Source of the DNA: Arthrobacter sp. OAP107
GTDB taxonomy: Bacteria; Actinomycetota; Actinomycetes; Actinomycetales; Micrococcaceae
Reading direction: 5' to 3'
Assembly (NCBI RefSeq): GCF_040546765.1
Contig: NZ_JBEPOK010000001.1
Location: 4,960,001-5,024,000, forward strand
Length of the DNA: 64,000 bases
Part shown: in pieces, positions 34,295 to 44,071 of the stretch
Layout: every line of letters begins with the position of its first letter
Position numbering within the stretch: the stretch's first letter is position 1
The notes under the pieces: model-generated
The model's input: the letters and a program-made list of their open reading frames with translations, nothing else
What the model was told of the DNA's origin: nothing
Database searches by the model: none
Position numbers and translations under genes: made by a program

Positions 34295-34418
34295 GGAAGA
34301 TTGATGCTGCCCCTGTCCCCGGCGGTCTGACAGGACTACCTTTCTCCTATGGACCGGGCAGGCAACAGGTGCACCGGGCCGCACAAAGGTTTCTACTCAA
34401 CGAGGAGTGGGACGGGCC

Positions 34419-35132
34419 ATGAAGCCGAGAACCATAATGTTGGGGATCATCGTCCTGTTGCTGGTCGCTGGCGGGGCGGCATTTTTTTACTTCAACAACC
34501 TCAGAAGCAGGGCTGCTGACTACAATCCGCAGATCACCCCCGCGGATTTCACGACGAAGATCACCAATAAGTACTTCGCCCTGCCTGTCGGCAAGAAGAT
34601 GACGTACGGGACTGGCGGCGACAGGATCGAAATCGAGATCCTCAAGGAGACGCGGGTCATCGAGGGCGTCGAAACGGTCATCTACCTCGACAAGGAATTC
34701 AAGAACGGGCAGCTCGTCGAGGAGACCAGGGACTACCTGGCGCAGCACGCGAACGGCGACGTGTGGTACTTCGGCGAGGACGTGAACAACTTCAAGGACG
34801 GGCAGCTGCAGGATCATGCCGGCAGCTTCATCCACGACCAGGACGGGGCAAAGGCCGGGATCTGGATGAAGGCCGAACAGCGTGTGGGCGACACCTACCG
34901 GCAGGAGTACTACCTGGGCCATGCCGAGGACATGCGGGACACCATCGCCACGGGCCAGACCGTCACCACGAAGATGGGCACCTACACGGACTGCGTCAAG
35001 GTGGACGACTGGACTCCGTTGGAGTTCAACTCGCGCGAGCACAAGTATTACTGCCCTCAGGTGAGCTCGCTGGTCCTTGTGGAGGAACCCAACGGCAAAC
35101 GCTCTGAGCTCACGAATATCGACCTGCCCTGA
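34419..35132 (+). CDS. Membrane-anchored protein of unknown function
   Basis: 237 residues: one N-terminal membrane segment (about 6-25, TIMLGIIVLLLVAGGAAFF), then an outside domain of alternating charged beta-like segments with two Cys (near 204 and 218). No lipobox. The domain is not one I can name. ATG follows GAGGAG; it stands alone between the glycolytic operon and the penicillin-binding protein. Confidence 0.7.
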   Translation: MKPRTIMLGIIVLLLVAGGAAFFYFNNLRSRAADYNPQITPADFTTKITNKYFALPVGKKMTYGTGGDRIEIEILKETRVIEGVETVIYLDKEFKNGQLVEETRDYLAQHANGDVWYFGEDVNNFKDGQLQDHAGSFIHDQDGAKAGIWMKAEQRVGDTYRQEYYLGHAEDMRDTIATGQTVTTKMGTYTDCVKVDDWTPLEFNSREHKYYCPQVSSLVLVEEPNGKRSELTNIDLP

Positions 35133-35217
35133 GCCCTGGCCGCGAACCAGATGATCTGGCCCGGCCGTCACGTGAAGCGTATTCTGAAGACACGCTTTTT
35201 TTGGGGTGTGAACCGCA

Positions 35218-37380
35218 GTGATGGTACGCAGAAGCCTTGTATCGCGATCCCATTCGGCCTTGGCAAGGCTGCTTGGGTTCATTGTTCTGAGTTGCGTGTG
35301 CGGTGCCCTGGTCGCCGCTTATTTCGTTCCCCAGATTGCCGTTGCCGGCGCCGCCGTGAACGGGTCGCTCAACTTCTACAAGGGCCTCCCCTCAGACCTT
35401 GCGGTGCGGCCGCCGGCGCAAACCACAAGGATCCTGACGTCGGACGGGAAACTGATTGCCTCGTTCTACGAGGAAAACCGGGTGCGGGTTCCGCTGAAGC
35501 AGATGTCGCCGTACATCAAGGACGCCGTGGTGGCGATCGAGGACAGCCGGTTCTATGAGCACAGCGGCGTCGACCCGGTGGGCGTCCTCAGGGCGCTGGT
35601 GAGCAACGTCTCCGGTGGTGACCGGCAAGGGGCATCCACCCTGACCCAGCAGTACGTCACCAACGTGGCCAATGAATCAAAGGTTTCCTCCGGACGCGAG
35701 GATGAGGTGGTCCTCAGCGGGGAGAAGACCATTGGTGACAAGGTGCGGGAAATGAAGCTCGCCATCGAGCTGGAGAAGAAGTTCACGAAGGACCAGATCC
35801 TCGAGGGCTACCTCAACATCGTGTTCTTCAACCGCGGCGCCTACGGCATCGAGGCTGCCGCGCAGCACTTCTACAGCGTTCCGGCCAGCAAGCTCAGCCT
35901 CCCCCAGGCTGCCATGCTGGCAGGGCTCGTCAACAGCCCCAGCCTCTACGACCCCGTGACCAACCCGGAGAACTCGCTCAAGAGGCGCAACCTGGTCCTG
36001 GACGCCATGCTGGCCCAGGGCAAGATCACCCAGGAGCAGCACGACACCGCCGCTGCCAGCGGCTTGGGCCTGAAGGTCCGGACCTCCAAGCAGGGCTGCG
36101 CCGCCGCGGCCATGGCCCCGTACTTCTGCGACTACGTGTCCCATCTGATCCTTAATAACCGGGCATACGGTGCCGACACCGAAGCCCGGGAGCAGAAGCT
36201 GTTCCGGGGCGGGCTCACCATCACCACCACCCTGGACAGCCGGCTGCAGGCGGCAGCCCAGGCCCAGGTGAACTCCACGGCCGGGGCCAACCCGGCCAAG
36301 TGGGGTGCTTCGTTGCTGACACTCCAGCCGGGCACCGGCAAGATTCTGTCAATGGCGCAGAACACGGTGTTCCTCCCGCAGCCGGGCAAGTTCGACACCC
36401 AGCTGAACTTCAACGTGGACGCCAAGGACGCCAACGGCAACGACCTCAACGGTGCGGGCGGGTTCCAGCCCGGATCCACCATGAAGCCGTTCACGTTCGC
36501 TGAGTGGCTGCACCAGGGACGGAAGATTACCGACGAGGTGGACGCCTCCCGGCGGGAGTACCCCCTGGGATTCCGCTGGCGGGACTCGTGCGCCAAGGTG
36601 GTTGGCGGCTACAGCAGCAAACAGCGCGCCGCCGGCCTCGAGGCTGCCGACGATCTGCAGAACGCTTCGGAGGGCTACTACCGGAGGATGCCCGCAAACT
36701 ACGGGCTGTACAACTCCATCAACACGGCCACCTTTGCCGAAGTCGCGCAGTTGGACATCTGCGGCATCCAGAAGATGGTCGACACCCTCGGCCTGCACAG
36801 CGGCCTGGACGGGTCCGGGATCAATATGCACCAGCTGGGCAACGTGCTCGGCGGAACCGCCGTGTCCCCGCTCAACCTGGCAACCGCCTTCGCCACCTTC
36901 GCTGCCGACGGCCGCTACTGCGCACCGATTGCCATCCAGCGCGTCACCGACTTCACCGGGAAGGCGCTGCCCGGCCAGCAGCCGGCGTGCCGGACCGCCT
37001 TGGAGCCCAATATTGCCCGCGGCGTGAACTCGGTCCTGCAGGACGTGCTCAAAAAGGGTTCAGGCGTCTACATCAACCCCAAAGTCCAGAGCAAGGTCCC
37101 CGTGGCGGCCAAGACAGGAACCAACAACAGCAACGGCGCCACCTGGGTATTGGGCTACACCAGCGGCATCGTCACCGCATCCTTCTTCGGTGACGCACTG
37201 AACGGCCAGAAACGGCCGGGCAGGAACATCACCATCAACGGCAAGCACTACGACCGCATTGACGGCTACATGATCGCCGGGCCGCAGTGGGCCAACTACA
37301 TGCTGAAGGTGGCCAAGATGTATCCGGCCAAGCCGTTCCCCAAACCGCCGGCATCCATGATCGGCAAGGGCGGCAAGTAG
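35218..37380 (+). CDS. Bifunctional penicillin-binding protein (class A)
   Basis: Peptidoglycan transglycosylase/transpeptidase, 720 residues. Signal anchor at about 15-40; GT51 domain with AIEDSRFYEHSGVDPVG (catalytic Glu) and GASTLTQQY; transpeptidase domain with STMK (Ser420), SIN (near 500) and KTGT (from Lys632). No PASTA domain at the end. GTG at 35218 is directly followed by an ATG, either may start translation. Confidence 0.95.
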   Translation: MMVRRSLVSRSHSALARLLGFIVLSCVCGALVAAYFVPQIAVAGAAVNGSLNFYKGLPSDLAVRPPAQTTRILTSDGKLIASFYEENRVRVPLKQMSPYIKDAVVAIEDSRFYEHSGVDPVGVLRALVSNVSGGDRQGASTLTQQYVTNVANESKVSSGREDEVVLSGEKTIGDKVREMKLAIELEKKFTKDQILEGYLNIVFFNRGAYGIEAAAQHFYSVPASKLSLPQAAMLAGLVNSPSLYDPVTNPENSLKRRNLVLDAMLAQGKITQEQHDTAAASGLGLKVRTSKQGCAAAAMAPYFCDYVSHLILNNRAYGADTEAREQKLFRGGLTITTTLDSRLQAAAQAQVNSTAGANPAKWGASLLTLQPGTGKILSMAQNTVFLPQPGKFDTQLNFNVDAKDANGNDLNGAGGFQPGSTMKPFTFAEWLHQGRKITDEVDASRREYPLGFRWRDSCAKVVGGYSSKQRAAGLEAADDLQNASEGYYRRMPANYGLYNSINTATFAEVAQLDICGIQKMVDTLGLHSGLDGSGINMHQLGNVLGGTAVSPLNLATAFATFAADGRYCAPIAIQRVTDFTGKALPGQQPACRTALEPNIARGVNSVLQDVLKKGSGVYINPKVQSKVPVAAKTGTNNSNGATWVLGYTSGIVTASFFGDALNGQKRPGRNITINGKHYDRIDGYMIAGPQWANYMLKVAKMYPAKPFPKPPASMIGKGGK

Positions 37381-37400
37381 CGTAGTGGCAGGCTGAAGAC

Positions 37401-38132
37401 CTACTCGAAGTGCGTCTCGACTTCTGATCCGGAGAGCCTGCCCAGGAGTTCCACGGCCACGTCGCGCAGCTTCCTGTTCCGGTTGCTGGAGACTTTGGCC
37501 AGGATGTCCATGGCTTCCTTTTGCGAGCACCTGTTCTGCGCCATGATGACGCCGCAGGCGACGTCGATCGCCGTCCGGCTCTGCATGGCAGCCTCAAGGT
37601 TCTGCGCCCGGGCCTGGGCGGACCCGATCCGCACTGACAGGTGCAGGGTGCGGCTGGCCAGCTCGCCGAACTCGACCGCCCTGTCGAACAGCTCGGGCGT
37701 GAACAGGCCCGGCGCAGGGCCGAAAAAGTTTATCGCCGCACTGGCACCTTCCCCGATGTCCAGGGGAACGCCCAGCGTCGTATACACGCCGTGCTCAGCC
37801 AGCTGCTTCTGGTATTCCGGCCACCGTCCGTCCGTGCGGACGTCGTCGAGGAGTTCGGGCGCCATGGTGAACAGCGCCCGGATGCAAGGGCCGTCCCCGA
37901 CGGCCTGCTCGATCTGGTCCAGTTCCACTGCCCGGGGGCTGCTCCCGGCGACAGTGGCGGTATGCCGGTGCCGCTTCAAGGTCACGGCGCATTCGATGCC
38001 GTTACCCGCCAGACCGGTGAGCGTGGCTGCGGCAAACGCGGCCAGCCCGTCGAGGAAGCCGTCAACGCTTTCGGCGCCAATCAGGATGTCCTGCAGCTGG
38101 AGGACGGCCGAATCTTCGCTCGCTTCAGTCAT
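37401..38132 (-). CDS. GAF and ANTAR domain protein
   Basis: 243 residues: GAF-like sensor (about 25-165) and C-terminal ANTAR RNA-binding domain (about 175-232, RTAIDVACGVIMAQNRCSQKEAMDIL). Such proteins act as antiterminators that bind paired hairpins in nascent RNA. Single gene, convergent with the penicillin-binding protein. Signal and targets not visible. Confidence 0.92.
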   Translation of the reverse strand: MTEASEDSAVLQLQDILIGAESVDGFLDGLAAFAAATLTGLAGNGIECAVTLKRHRHTATVAGSSPRAVELDQIEQAVGDGPCIRALFTMAPELLDDVRTDGRWPEYQKQLAEHGVYTTLGVPLDIGEGASAAINFFGPAPGLFTPELFDRAVEFGELASRTLHLSVRIGSAQARAQNLEAAMQSRTAIDVACGVIMAQNRCSQKEAMDILAKVSSNRNRKLRDVAVELLGRLSGSEVETHFE

Positions 38133-38173
38133 TCCACAATGCTAAGCGCCAAGGGCCAATATGCACCTCGTCC

Positions 38174-38521
38174 TTAAGCTGCCTGCGGCGTCCCGAAGAG
38201 TTCTGCGGCGAGACGCAGCAGGTGCTCCGGGATGCTGGTGTCCTTGCCCTTGGCGTCCCGGCCGACGATAACTGCCGGGCCGCGGGCAGCGCCTGCAAGG
38301 TCAAGGCCGCAGTCGTGCATAAGCAGATCCGCGCGGAGGTTCACAGGGAGGTTGGCCGAGGTGCCCTCGGCGTTGAGATAAAGGTGCCAGTCACCCCGGG
38401 CGACGGACTCGAAGTCGCCCCCGAGCAGGTCCTTCAGGCTGTCCGCCCCTTCCACGGGTACAACCCGGAGAGGTTCGCCCAGGAGGGGCGGGACTATCAG
38501 TGCGGTATGTGTAGTGCTCAT
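38174..38521 (-). CDS. Small hypothetical protein, DUF3846-like
   Basis: 115 residues, soluble, beginning MSTTHTALIVPPLLGEPLRV; contains NLRADLLMHDCGLDL, reminiscent of DUF3846 proteins that are frequent in actinobacteria and their phages. No catalytic motif. Alone between the ANTAR gene and the DeoR gene. Confidence 0.65.
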   Translation of the reverse strand: MSTTHTALIVPPLLGEPLRVVPVEGADSLKDLLGGDFESVARGDWHLYLNAEGTSANLPVNLRADLLMHDCGLDLAGAARGPAVIVGRDAKGKDTSIPEHLLRLAAELFGTPQAA

Positions 38522-38581
38522 CTTTGGTCATTGTTAATAACAACCCCGCGAGCGCCGCTGTTCCCATGAGGCGGGTGTTCC

Positions 38582-39367
38582 CTACGCCGAAGCCTGCTGC
38601 CCTACTGGAACCAGCTGCACCTGCACGCCTGCCTCCCGGAACAGCGCCACCTGGGCCGGGTCTGCGCCGGAATCCGTCACCAGGGTCCACGGTTGGCCAA
38701 GCTTTGCCCAGGCGTGGAAGGGCCGCTTCCCCAGCTTGCCGGAATCGGCCAGGACGTAAACCGCGTCGCCGCGCCGGGCCATGAGCTCCTTCAGCCTGGT
38801 CTGCGCATGGTCCGCCTCGCAGAGCCCGTCGTCGGCGGTGACGGCGTCCGCGCCCAGGAACACCCGGTCAAAGCTCATGCGCTCCAGGGCGGCCTCAGCG
38901 AGCGGACCAACGAACGTCTGGCTCACGCCGCGCAGCCGGCCGCCGAGGCAGTCCACGAGGATCCCCGGCGAGTCGGCGAGTTCCTGCAGGGTGTTGATTC
39001 CCGGCGTGGTGACGGACAGGTTTTCCCGGCCACGCAGGGCGTGCGCCAAGGCACCGACGGTGGAACCGCCGTCGAGCAGGAGGTTCTCGCCGTCCTTCAC
39101 CTCGGCCGCAGCCCAGGCCGCAATGGCGTGCTTTTGCTCGTACGCCTCGCCGGTCCGCTGCCGCAGGGACGGCTCCGGGTGCGCACCCAGCGCCACGGCC
39201 CCGCCGTAAGTCCGGGCCAGCTTCCCCTGTTCGTTGAGGTGGGCGAGGTCGCGCCTGATGGTGGAGGCGGTCACCCGGAAATGCCGCGACAGCTCCTCCA
39301 CAGACGCCAGCCCTGTGGTGACGGCGAGGTGGTAGATCTCTTCGCGCCTGGCTTTGGCGGTGGTCAT
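38582..39367 (-). CDS. DeoR/GlpR-family regulator
   Basis: 261 residues: N-terminal winged helix (RREEIYHLAVTTGLASVEELS, then VTASTIRRDLAHLNEQGKLARTYGGA) and the sugar-phosphate-binding domain with LDGGSTV and ADSGKLG. ATG at 39367 follows GGAGAGCC; a longer frame upstream has no ribosome site. It heads the acid-sugar cluster and is the candidate to bind the TGCGC-N5-GCGCA sites at 48487 and 48510. Confidence 0.92.
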   Translation of the reverse strand: MTTAKARREEIYHLAVTTGLASVEELSRHFRVTASTIRRDLAHLNEQGKLARTYGGAVALGAHPEPSLRQRTGEAYEQKHAIAAWAAAEVKDGENLLLDGGSTVGALAHALRGRENLSVTTPGINTLQELADSPGILVDCLGGRLRGVSQTFVGPLAEAALERMSFDRVFLGADAVTADDGLCEADHAQTRLKELMARRGDAVYVLADSGKLGKRPFHAWAKLGQPWTLVTDSGADPAQVALFREAGVQVQLVPVGQQASA

Positions 39368-39432
39368 CTGTGGCTCTCCTTTGCTGTCACCATCGTAGGG
39401 GTCCGGCGGATGCGCGTCTTCCGGCCAGCGCC

Positions 39433-40113
39433 TTACAGCGAGGCACCGCCGCAGATCACGTAGTTCTGGCCCGTGATGGACTTCCCGTGCGGCCCGAGCA
39501 GGAAACCGGCGAGCGCTGCAACGTCCTCGGGGTCCACCAGCCGGCCCAGTGCCGGCAGCTTCGGCGGCGTGGCCGCCCGTCCGGGGTCGGCCAGCATGGG
39601 CGTGTCCGTGGGCCCCGGCGACAGCACGTTCACGGTGATGCCGCGCGGGGCAAGCTCCTGCGCCCATGTCCTGCCCATGCCCATCAGCGCCGCCTTCGTG
39701 GCCGCGTATTGGCTCTTGCCGGCCGCGCCGGTGGAGGTCCGGCTGCCGATCAGCAGCACCCGGCCGCCGTCGGGCATCCGCGGCACCACCTCGTTGGCCA
39801 GCGCGCTGGCGGCCCCCACGTGGACGGCGAACATCCCGGCGAGCGCCCCGGGATCCAGTTCGCCCAGCCGGGCGGTGCGCTGGTAGCCGGCGGCGTGCAC
39901 CAGCGCGTCTGCGGGGTCAATCCCCGCGGCCGTCTCCGCCAGTGATGACGGGTCGGACAGATCCGCATGCAGCCACCGGAAGCCGGGCCCCAGCGAGGTC
40001 TCGCTGCGGCTCAGCCCGGTGACCGTCCAGCCATCGGCGAGCAGCTGCCCGGCGATCGCCTTGCCGATGCCGGAGCTGCAGCCCGTAATCACCGCGTGGC
40101 GGGAATCTGTCAC
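39433..40113 (-). CDS. Short-chain dehydrogenase/reductase
   Basis: 226 residues with TGCSSGIGKAIA cofactor loop and YAATKAAL active site (Tyr-x-x-x-Lys). GTG at 40113 overlaps the stop of the sialidase-like gene (GTGA). Probably oxidises or reduces a sugar or sugar acid in the cluster's pathway; substrate unknown. Confidence 0.88.
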   Translation of the reverse strand: MTDSRHAVITGCSSGIGKAIAGQLLADGWTVTGLSRSETSLGPGFRWLHADLSDPSSLAETAAGIDPADALVHAAGYQRTARLGELDPGALAGMFAVHVGAASALANEVVPRMPDGGRVLLIGSRTSTGAAGKSQYAATKAALMGMGRTWAQELAPRGITVNVLSPGPTDTPMLADPGRAATPPKLPALGRLVDPEDVAALAGFLLGPHGKSITGQNYVICGGASL

Positions 40114-41372
40114 GGCGTGCCGCCGGCTTCGTTGTCCCCTCCGGGAGTGGCGCTGCCCTCGTACGCCCACTGCGGGTCCACGCGGACAAATTTGATGGCC
40201 TGCCGGAAGTAGGTGTAGGCGATGTTCAGCGCCCCGTCCGGGCCCTGGTGGATGGACGGGTAGGAGTATTCCCTGTTCAGGCCGTCGCGGGAGTTGTTGG
40301 AAAGGCAGTAGCCGTCCCCCACGTCGAGGTTCCGCCGGATGGGCCAGCTGCGGCCCGAATCCTCGGAGATGGCCAGCGTCATGGGCGAGCGCGGCGTCCC
40401 CCAGAAGGCGCGCCGCCCGCCGTCACCCGTTCCGGCGCCGGCGGTTGGGGAAGGTTCGGCGGGCTGGCCCTGTTCGGCGGCCAGGCCGTCGTCGTCAATC
40501 TCGTCGTAGAGCGAGAGGCGCCGTTCGGTGTTCTCCTCCGCGCGGCTGTGGTTGTAGACCAGCGCCAGGCGGCCGTCGGCGAGCGCCGCGAACTGGATGG
40601 AGGAGTTGTTGTTGGGCAGCTCCGTGGGGACGGGCTCGCTCCAGGTGGTGCCGTCGTCGGTGGAACGGGATTCGTAGATCGAGTCTGCCCAGCGGCTGCG
40701 GAAGAGCGCCAGCAGCGAGCCGTCGACCACGGGCTGAATGTTCATGTGGACGCAGCCCAGGCTCCCCGGCAGGATGTGCTCGCTCCAGGTGGCCCCGCCG
40801 TCGTCGGAAACCATCACGGCACTGTCATCACTGTTGCCCACCCATTTCTCCCCCGGCGTGGTGATGCAGCGGAAGATCGGGATGATCAGGCGGCCGGACG
40901 GGAGCAGCACCGGCAGCTGCCGGACGAACACGCCGCCCGTTTTGTTGGCGGGGAACAGCGTTTCCACCGGTCCCCACGTGCGGCCGCTGTCCGTGGAAGT
41001 ACGACGGCGGACCTCCGCCGTGTCCTGGTTGCCCGCCTTTTGCGCGGTGTACAGGAGCCAGAGCCGGTTGTCCGGCGCCGTGAACAGGATCGGGTTCTGC
41101 TCGGAGCGGGTGGAGTCATCCGACAGTTGCTCCGCGGGTGACCACTGGCTGCTGCCCGGCTCCAGGGTGGAGAACCAGATGGAGATGTCCGGCACGCCCT
41201 CCTGGGTTCCGCCAAACCATACGCAGCCGAGGCGGCCGTCCGGCAAGGTCAGGAGGTTGGCGGCGTGGCTCTGCACGGTGGGTGCCGGCAGGTAGGCGAA
41301 GTCAACGCCGTCCGCGCGCTTCACCGCGCCGTCAGGTGTAATGGTGCTGTAGCCGGCATTGGTGGTCTGCAT
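40110..41372 (-). CDS. Sialidase-like BNR-repeat protein
   Basis: 420 residues, six-bladed propeller type with Asp-boxes STDSGRTWG, SDDGGATWSE, STDDGTTWSE and SEDSGRSWP. No signal peptide, so intracellular, unlike secreted sialidases. Many such proteins in sugar clusters are not true sialidases. Operon with the SDR downstream and aldolase upstream. Confidence 0.88.
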   Translation of the reverse strand: MQTTNAGYSTITPDGAVKRADGVDFAYLPAPTVQSHAANLLTLPDGRLGCVWFGGTQEGVPDISIWFSTLEPGSSQWSPAEQLSDDSTRSEQNPILFTAPDNRLWLLYTAQKAGNQDTAEVRRRTSTDSGRTWGPVETLFPANKTGGVFVRQLPVLLPSGRLIIPIFRCITTPGEKWVGNSDDSAVMVSDDGGATWSEHILPGSLGCVHMNIQPVVDGSLLALFRSRWADSIYESRSTDDGTTWSEPVPTELPNNNSSIQFAALADGRLALVYNHSRAEENTERRLSLYDEIDDDGLAAEQGQPAEPSPTAGAGTGDGGRRAFWGTPRSPMTLAISEDSGRSWPIRRNLDVGDGYCLSNNSRDGLNREYSYPSIHQGPDGALNIAYTYFRQAIKFVRVDPQWAYEGSATPGGDNEAGGTP

Positions 41373-41375
41373 TCC

Positions 41376-42152
41376 TCAGCCCTCCGACCTGGCGGCCGCC
41401 AGGTGCGCCTTCGCAGCGAGCTCCAGGTGGGTCAGGTCCGACGCGACGGTGGTGAACGTGTAGCCCTGGCGCCGCCGCTGGGCGGCGATCTCGCCGGCGG
41501 CGGTATGGATGCCCGCGGCGATGCCCGCCGAGGCGGCAGCGTCGGCGATGGTTTCCAGCGCCGCGTTGAACTCGGCCTCGATGGCGGGATCGCCCGGGAA
41601 GGCACCGCCGACGGCGATGGCCAGGTCCGAGGGGCCCACGTAGATGCCGTCCAGGCCGGGCGTCGCGCAGATCTCCTTCACGTTGGTCAGCCCCTCGGGC
41701 GTCTCGATCATGGCGAAGACCAGGGTGGCGGCGTTGGCTTCGGCGGGCACCGGTCCGATCCGCAGGGCCGAGCGCATGGGTCCGTAGGACCGGCCGCCCA
41801 GTGGCGGGTACTTGGCTGCCGCGACGGCCGCGGCGGCGTCCGTCGCGTTGTTGACGAGCGGGACGATCACGCCGACGGCGCCGGCGTCGAGCGCCTTGCC
41901 GATCGCGGTGAAGTCGTTGGCCTCCACCCGCACCATGCCAACGGCGGTGTGCCCGGCGTCGATGGCCATCAGGCCGTTCAGCATGCCGGAGTAGCCGAGC
42001 AGCCCGTGCTGCGCGTCCAGGGCCACGTAGTCGTAGCCGAGCCGGCTGATGCGTTCCGTTGCCACGGGCGCGTCCAGCACTGCCCAGTAGCCGACGGCCT
42101 GCTCGCGGGCGCGGACCTTGCGGGCGAATTCGGTAGCGAGTTCAGATGTCAT
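41376..42152 (-). CDS. HpcH/HpaI-type aldolase
   Basis: 258 residues, class II pyruvate aldolase fold: YVALDAQHGLLGY near the start, GVIVPLVNN, AMIETPEGLTN with the metal-binding Glu, and GLDGIYVGPSDLA. Likely cleaves a 2-keto-3-deoxy acid sugar to pyruvate plus an aldehyde. Directly followed by the sialidase-like gene. Confidence 0.92.
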   Translation of the reverse strand: MTSELATEFARKVRAREQAVGYWAVLDAPVATERISRLGYDYVALDAQHGLLGYSGMLNGLMAIDAGHTAVGMVRVEANDFTAIGKALDAGAVGVIVPLVNNATDAAAAVAAAKYPPLGGRSYGPMRSALRIGPVPAEANAATLVFAMIETPEGLTNVKEICATPGLDGIYVGPSDLAIAVGGAFPGDPAIEAEFNAALETIADAAASAGIAAGIHTAAGEIAAQRRRQGYTFTTVASDLTHLELAAKAHLAAARSEG

Positions 42153-42192
42153 GTGGTGTCTTCTGCCTTCAGTTCGGAAAATCAGCGGGGAA

Positions 42193-43183
42193 TCAGCGGT
42201 TGTAGGCCGGCATGGGACCGCGGAGCCCGGAGCCGACGGCGTCGCACTCGGCGGTGACGTCCCCGGGCAGCGGGCCCTTGGCTACGGCGGCGATGTTGGA
42301 GCGCAACTGCTCCACCTTGGAGCCGCCCAGCAGCATCGAGCCGACGCCGTCCCGGTAGGCGAGCCAGCGCAGGGACAGCTCGGCGAGGCTGATGCCTGCG
42401 TCCGAAGCGATGCCGGCCAGGGCGTTGACGGCGTCGAACAGCTGCTTGTCCCAGTAGCGCTGGGTGTACATGGCGGCCAGCTTGGAATCCCCGAAGCGGC
42501 CCTCCGAAGGCTTGGCCTCGAAGCTGTGCTTACCGGTGAGCAGGCCTCCGCCCAGCGGGTTGTAGACCATGGTGTGGACGTTGTGGGTGGGCGGCGAACT
42601 CGAGGTATTCCTCCTCCACCCGCCGGGCCACCAGGTTGTAGAGCTGCTGCGCCACGACCGGGGTGGGCGCACCCACCTCACGGGCCACATGGATCACGTC
42701 GGCAATCTGCCAGGCGGCAAAGTTGGAGACGCCCAGCGCCCCGATCTTCCCTTCCGCCGCCAGCTCGGCCACGGTGCGCAGGGTGTCCTGCAGCGGGGTG
42801 GCCCGGTCCGGCTGGTGGAGGTAGAACAGGTCGATGCTGTCCACGCCGAGCCGGCGCAGGCTGCCCTCCACGCTGTTGCGCAGCCCTTGCGGGGACAGCG
42901 GACTGTGCTCGCCGTGGTCCGCGTGCGGCATCCCGGCCTTGGACGCGAGGACCACCTCGTCGCGACGGCCCTTGAGGAGGCGGGCGAGCATTTCCTCCGT
43001 CACGCCGCCCACGTAAGCGTTGGCGGTGTCGATGGTGGTGATGCCGGCGTCGAGCGCCTCCTCCACCATGCGTCCGGCGGTGGCCTCATCGGCGGTGTCG
43101 CCGAACGTCATGGTGCCCAGGACCAGCCGTGAGATGGGAAGCTTCAGTCCTTCCACCGGGGTGCCTTCTGGCTGCTTGCTCAT
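42193..43183 (-). pseudogene. Aldo/keto reductase with a frameshift
   Basis: Two overlapping frames together encode one aldo/keto reductase. The N-terminal part (43183 to about 42590) has GTMTFGDTADE, DTANAYVGG and LDLFYLHQPD; the C-terminal part (about 42589 to 42193) continues with THNVHTMVYNPLGGGLLTGKH. One extra C in the run at 42588-42591 (minus strand gccgcccaccc) breaks the frame. It may be a true inactivation or a sequencing error; without it the protein would be of normal length, about 330 residues. Confidence 0.85.
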
Positions 43184-43243
43184 GCGTTGATTCTCCGTGG
43201 TTGCAGTATCGGTTGGGTTCGGGGCGGGGTCAGGAAAGCCGGG

Positions 43244-44071
43244 TCAGGCGCCTTTCAGGGCCAGCGACCGGACGACGTGGCGCGGCTTGAGGCCGCGCAT
43301 GGTGGACGGGTCGAGGGCGGCGCGGCGGAGCTTGCGGGTGTAGTCCTCCTTGGGCGCGGTCAGCACCTGCGCCGTTGTTCCGTGCTCCACGAGCTTGCCG
43401 CGCTGCATGACCATGACGCTATCGCTGATCTCCTGCACCACGCCAAGGTTGTGCGAGATGAACACGTAGGTGATGCCGGTTTCGTCCTGGATGGACTTCA
43501 GCAGCCGCAGCACCTGGGCCTGGACGGACACGTCCAGCGCGCTCGTGGCTTCGTCGCAGACCAGCAGTTCCGGCTTGGAGGCGAGCGCGCGGGCGATGCC
43601 GATGCGCTGCCGCTGGCCGCCGGAGAATTCCGCGGGGTGGCGGTCCAGGGACCTGGCCGGCAGGCCCACCTGGTCGATCAGCTTCGCGGCTTCCTTGTGC
43701 CGTTCGGCCTTGGACCGGACGCCCTGCAGCTTCAGCGGCTCGGCCACGATCTCCTGGGCGGTGAGGTGCGGGTCCAGGGAGCCGTAGGGGTCCTGGAAGA
43801 CCATCTGGAACTTGGAACGGAGCGGCCTCAGCTTTGCTTCGCTGAGCGCGGCCAGGTCCGTGCCGTCCAGTTCGATCCGGCCGCTGGCCGGCGTCACCAG
43901 CCGCATCAGTGCCTTGGCGATGGTGGACTTTCCGCAGCCGGACTCACCGACGACGGCGATCGTCTTGCCCTTGTCCACGGAGAAGGAGACGTCATCCACG
44001 GCACGGAACGTTCCGCCCGGCACGTGGTAGTCCACCACGAGGTTCTCGACGGACAGGAACGGCTTAGTCAT
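43244..44071 (-). CDS. Dipeptide/oligopeptide-type ABC transporter ATP-binding protein (OppF/DppF-like)
   Basis: 275 residues with Walker A GESGCGKST, signature SGGQRQRIG, and Walker B LLVCDEATSALD. Overlaps the preceding ATPase gene by eight bases. Part of a five-gene importer in the order binding protein, permease, permease, ATPase, ATPase. Confidence 0.93.
   Translation of the reverse strand: MTKPFLSVENLVVDYHVPGGTFRAVDDVSFSVDKGKTIAVVGESGCGKSTIAKALMRLVTPASGRIELDGTDLAALSEAKLRPLRSKFQMVFQDPYGSLDPHLTAQEIVAEPLKLQGVRSKAERHKEAAKLIDQVGLPARSLDRHPAEFSGGQRQRIGIARALASKPELLVCDEATSALDVSVQAQVLRLLKSIQDETGITYVFISHNLGVVQEISDSVMVMQRGKLVEHGTTAQVLTAPKEDYTRKLRRAALDPSTMRGLKPRHVVRSLALKGA

Noticed and set aside
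40110..41372. True secreted sialidase
   Set aside because: No signal peptide and no sialic acid catabolic genes (nanA, nanE) in the cluster.
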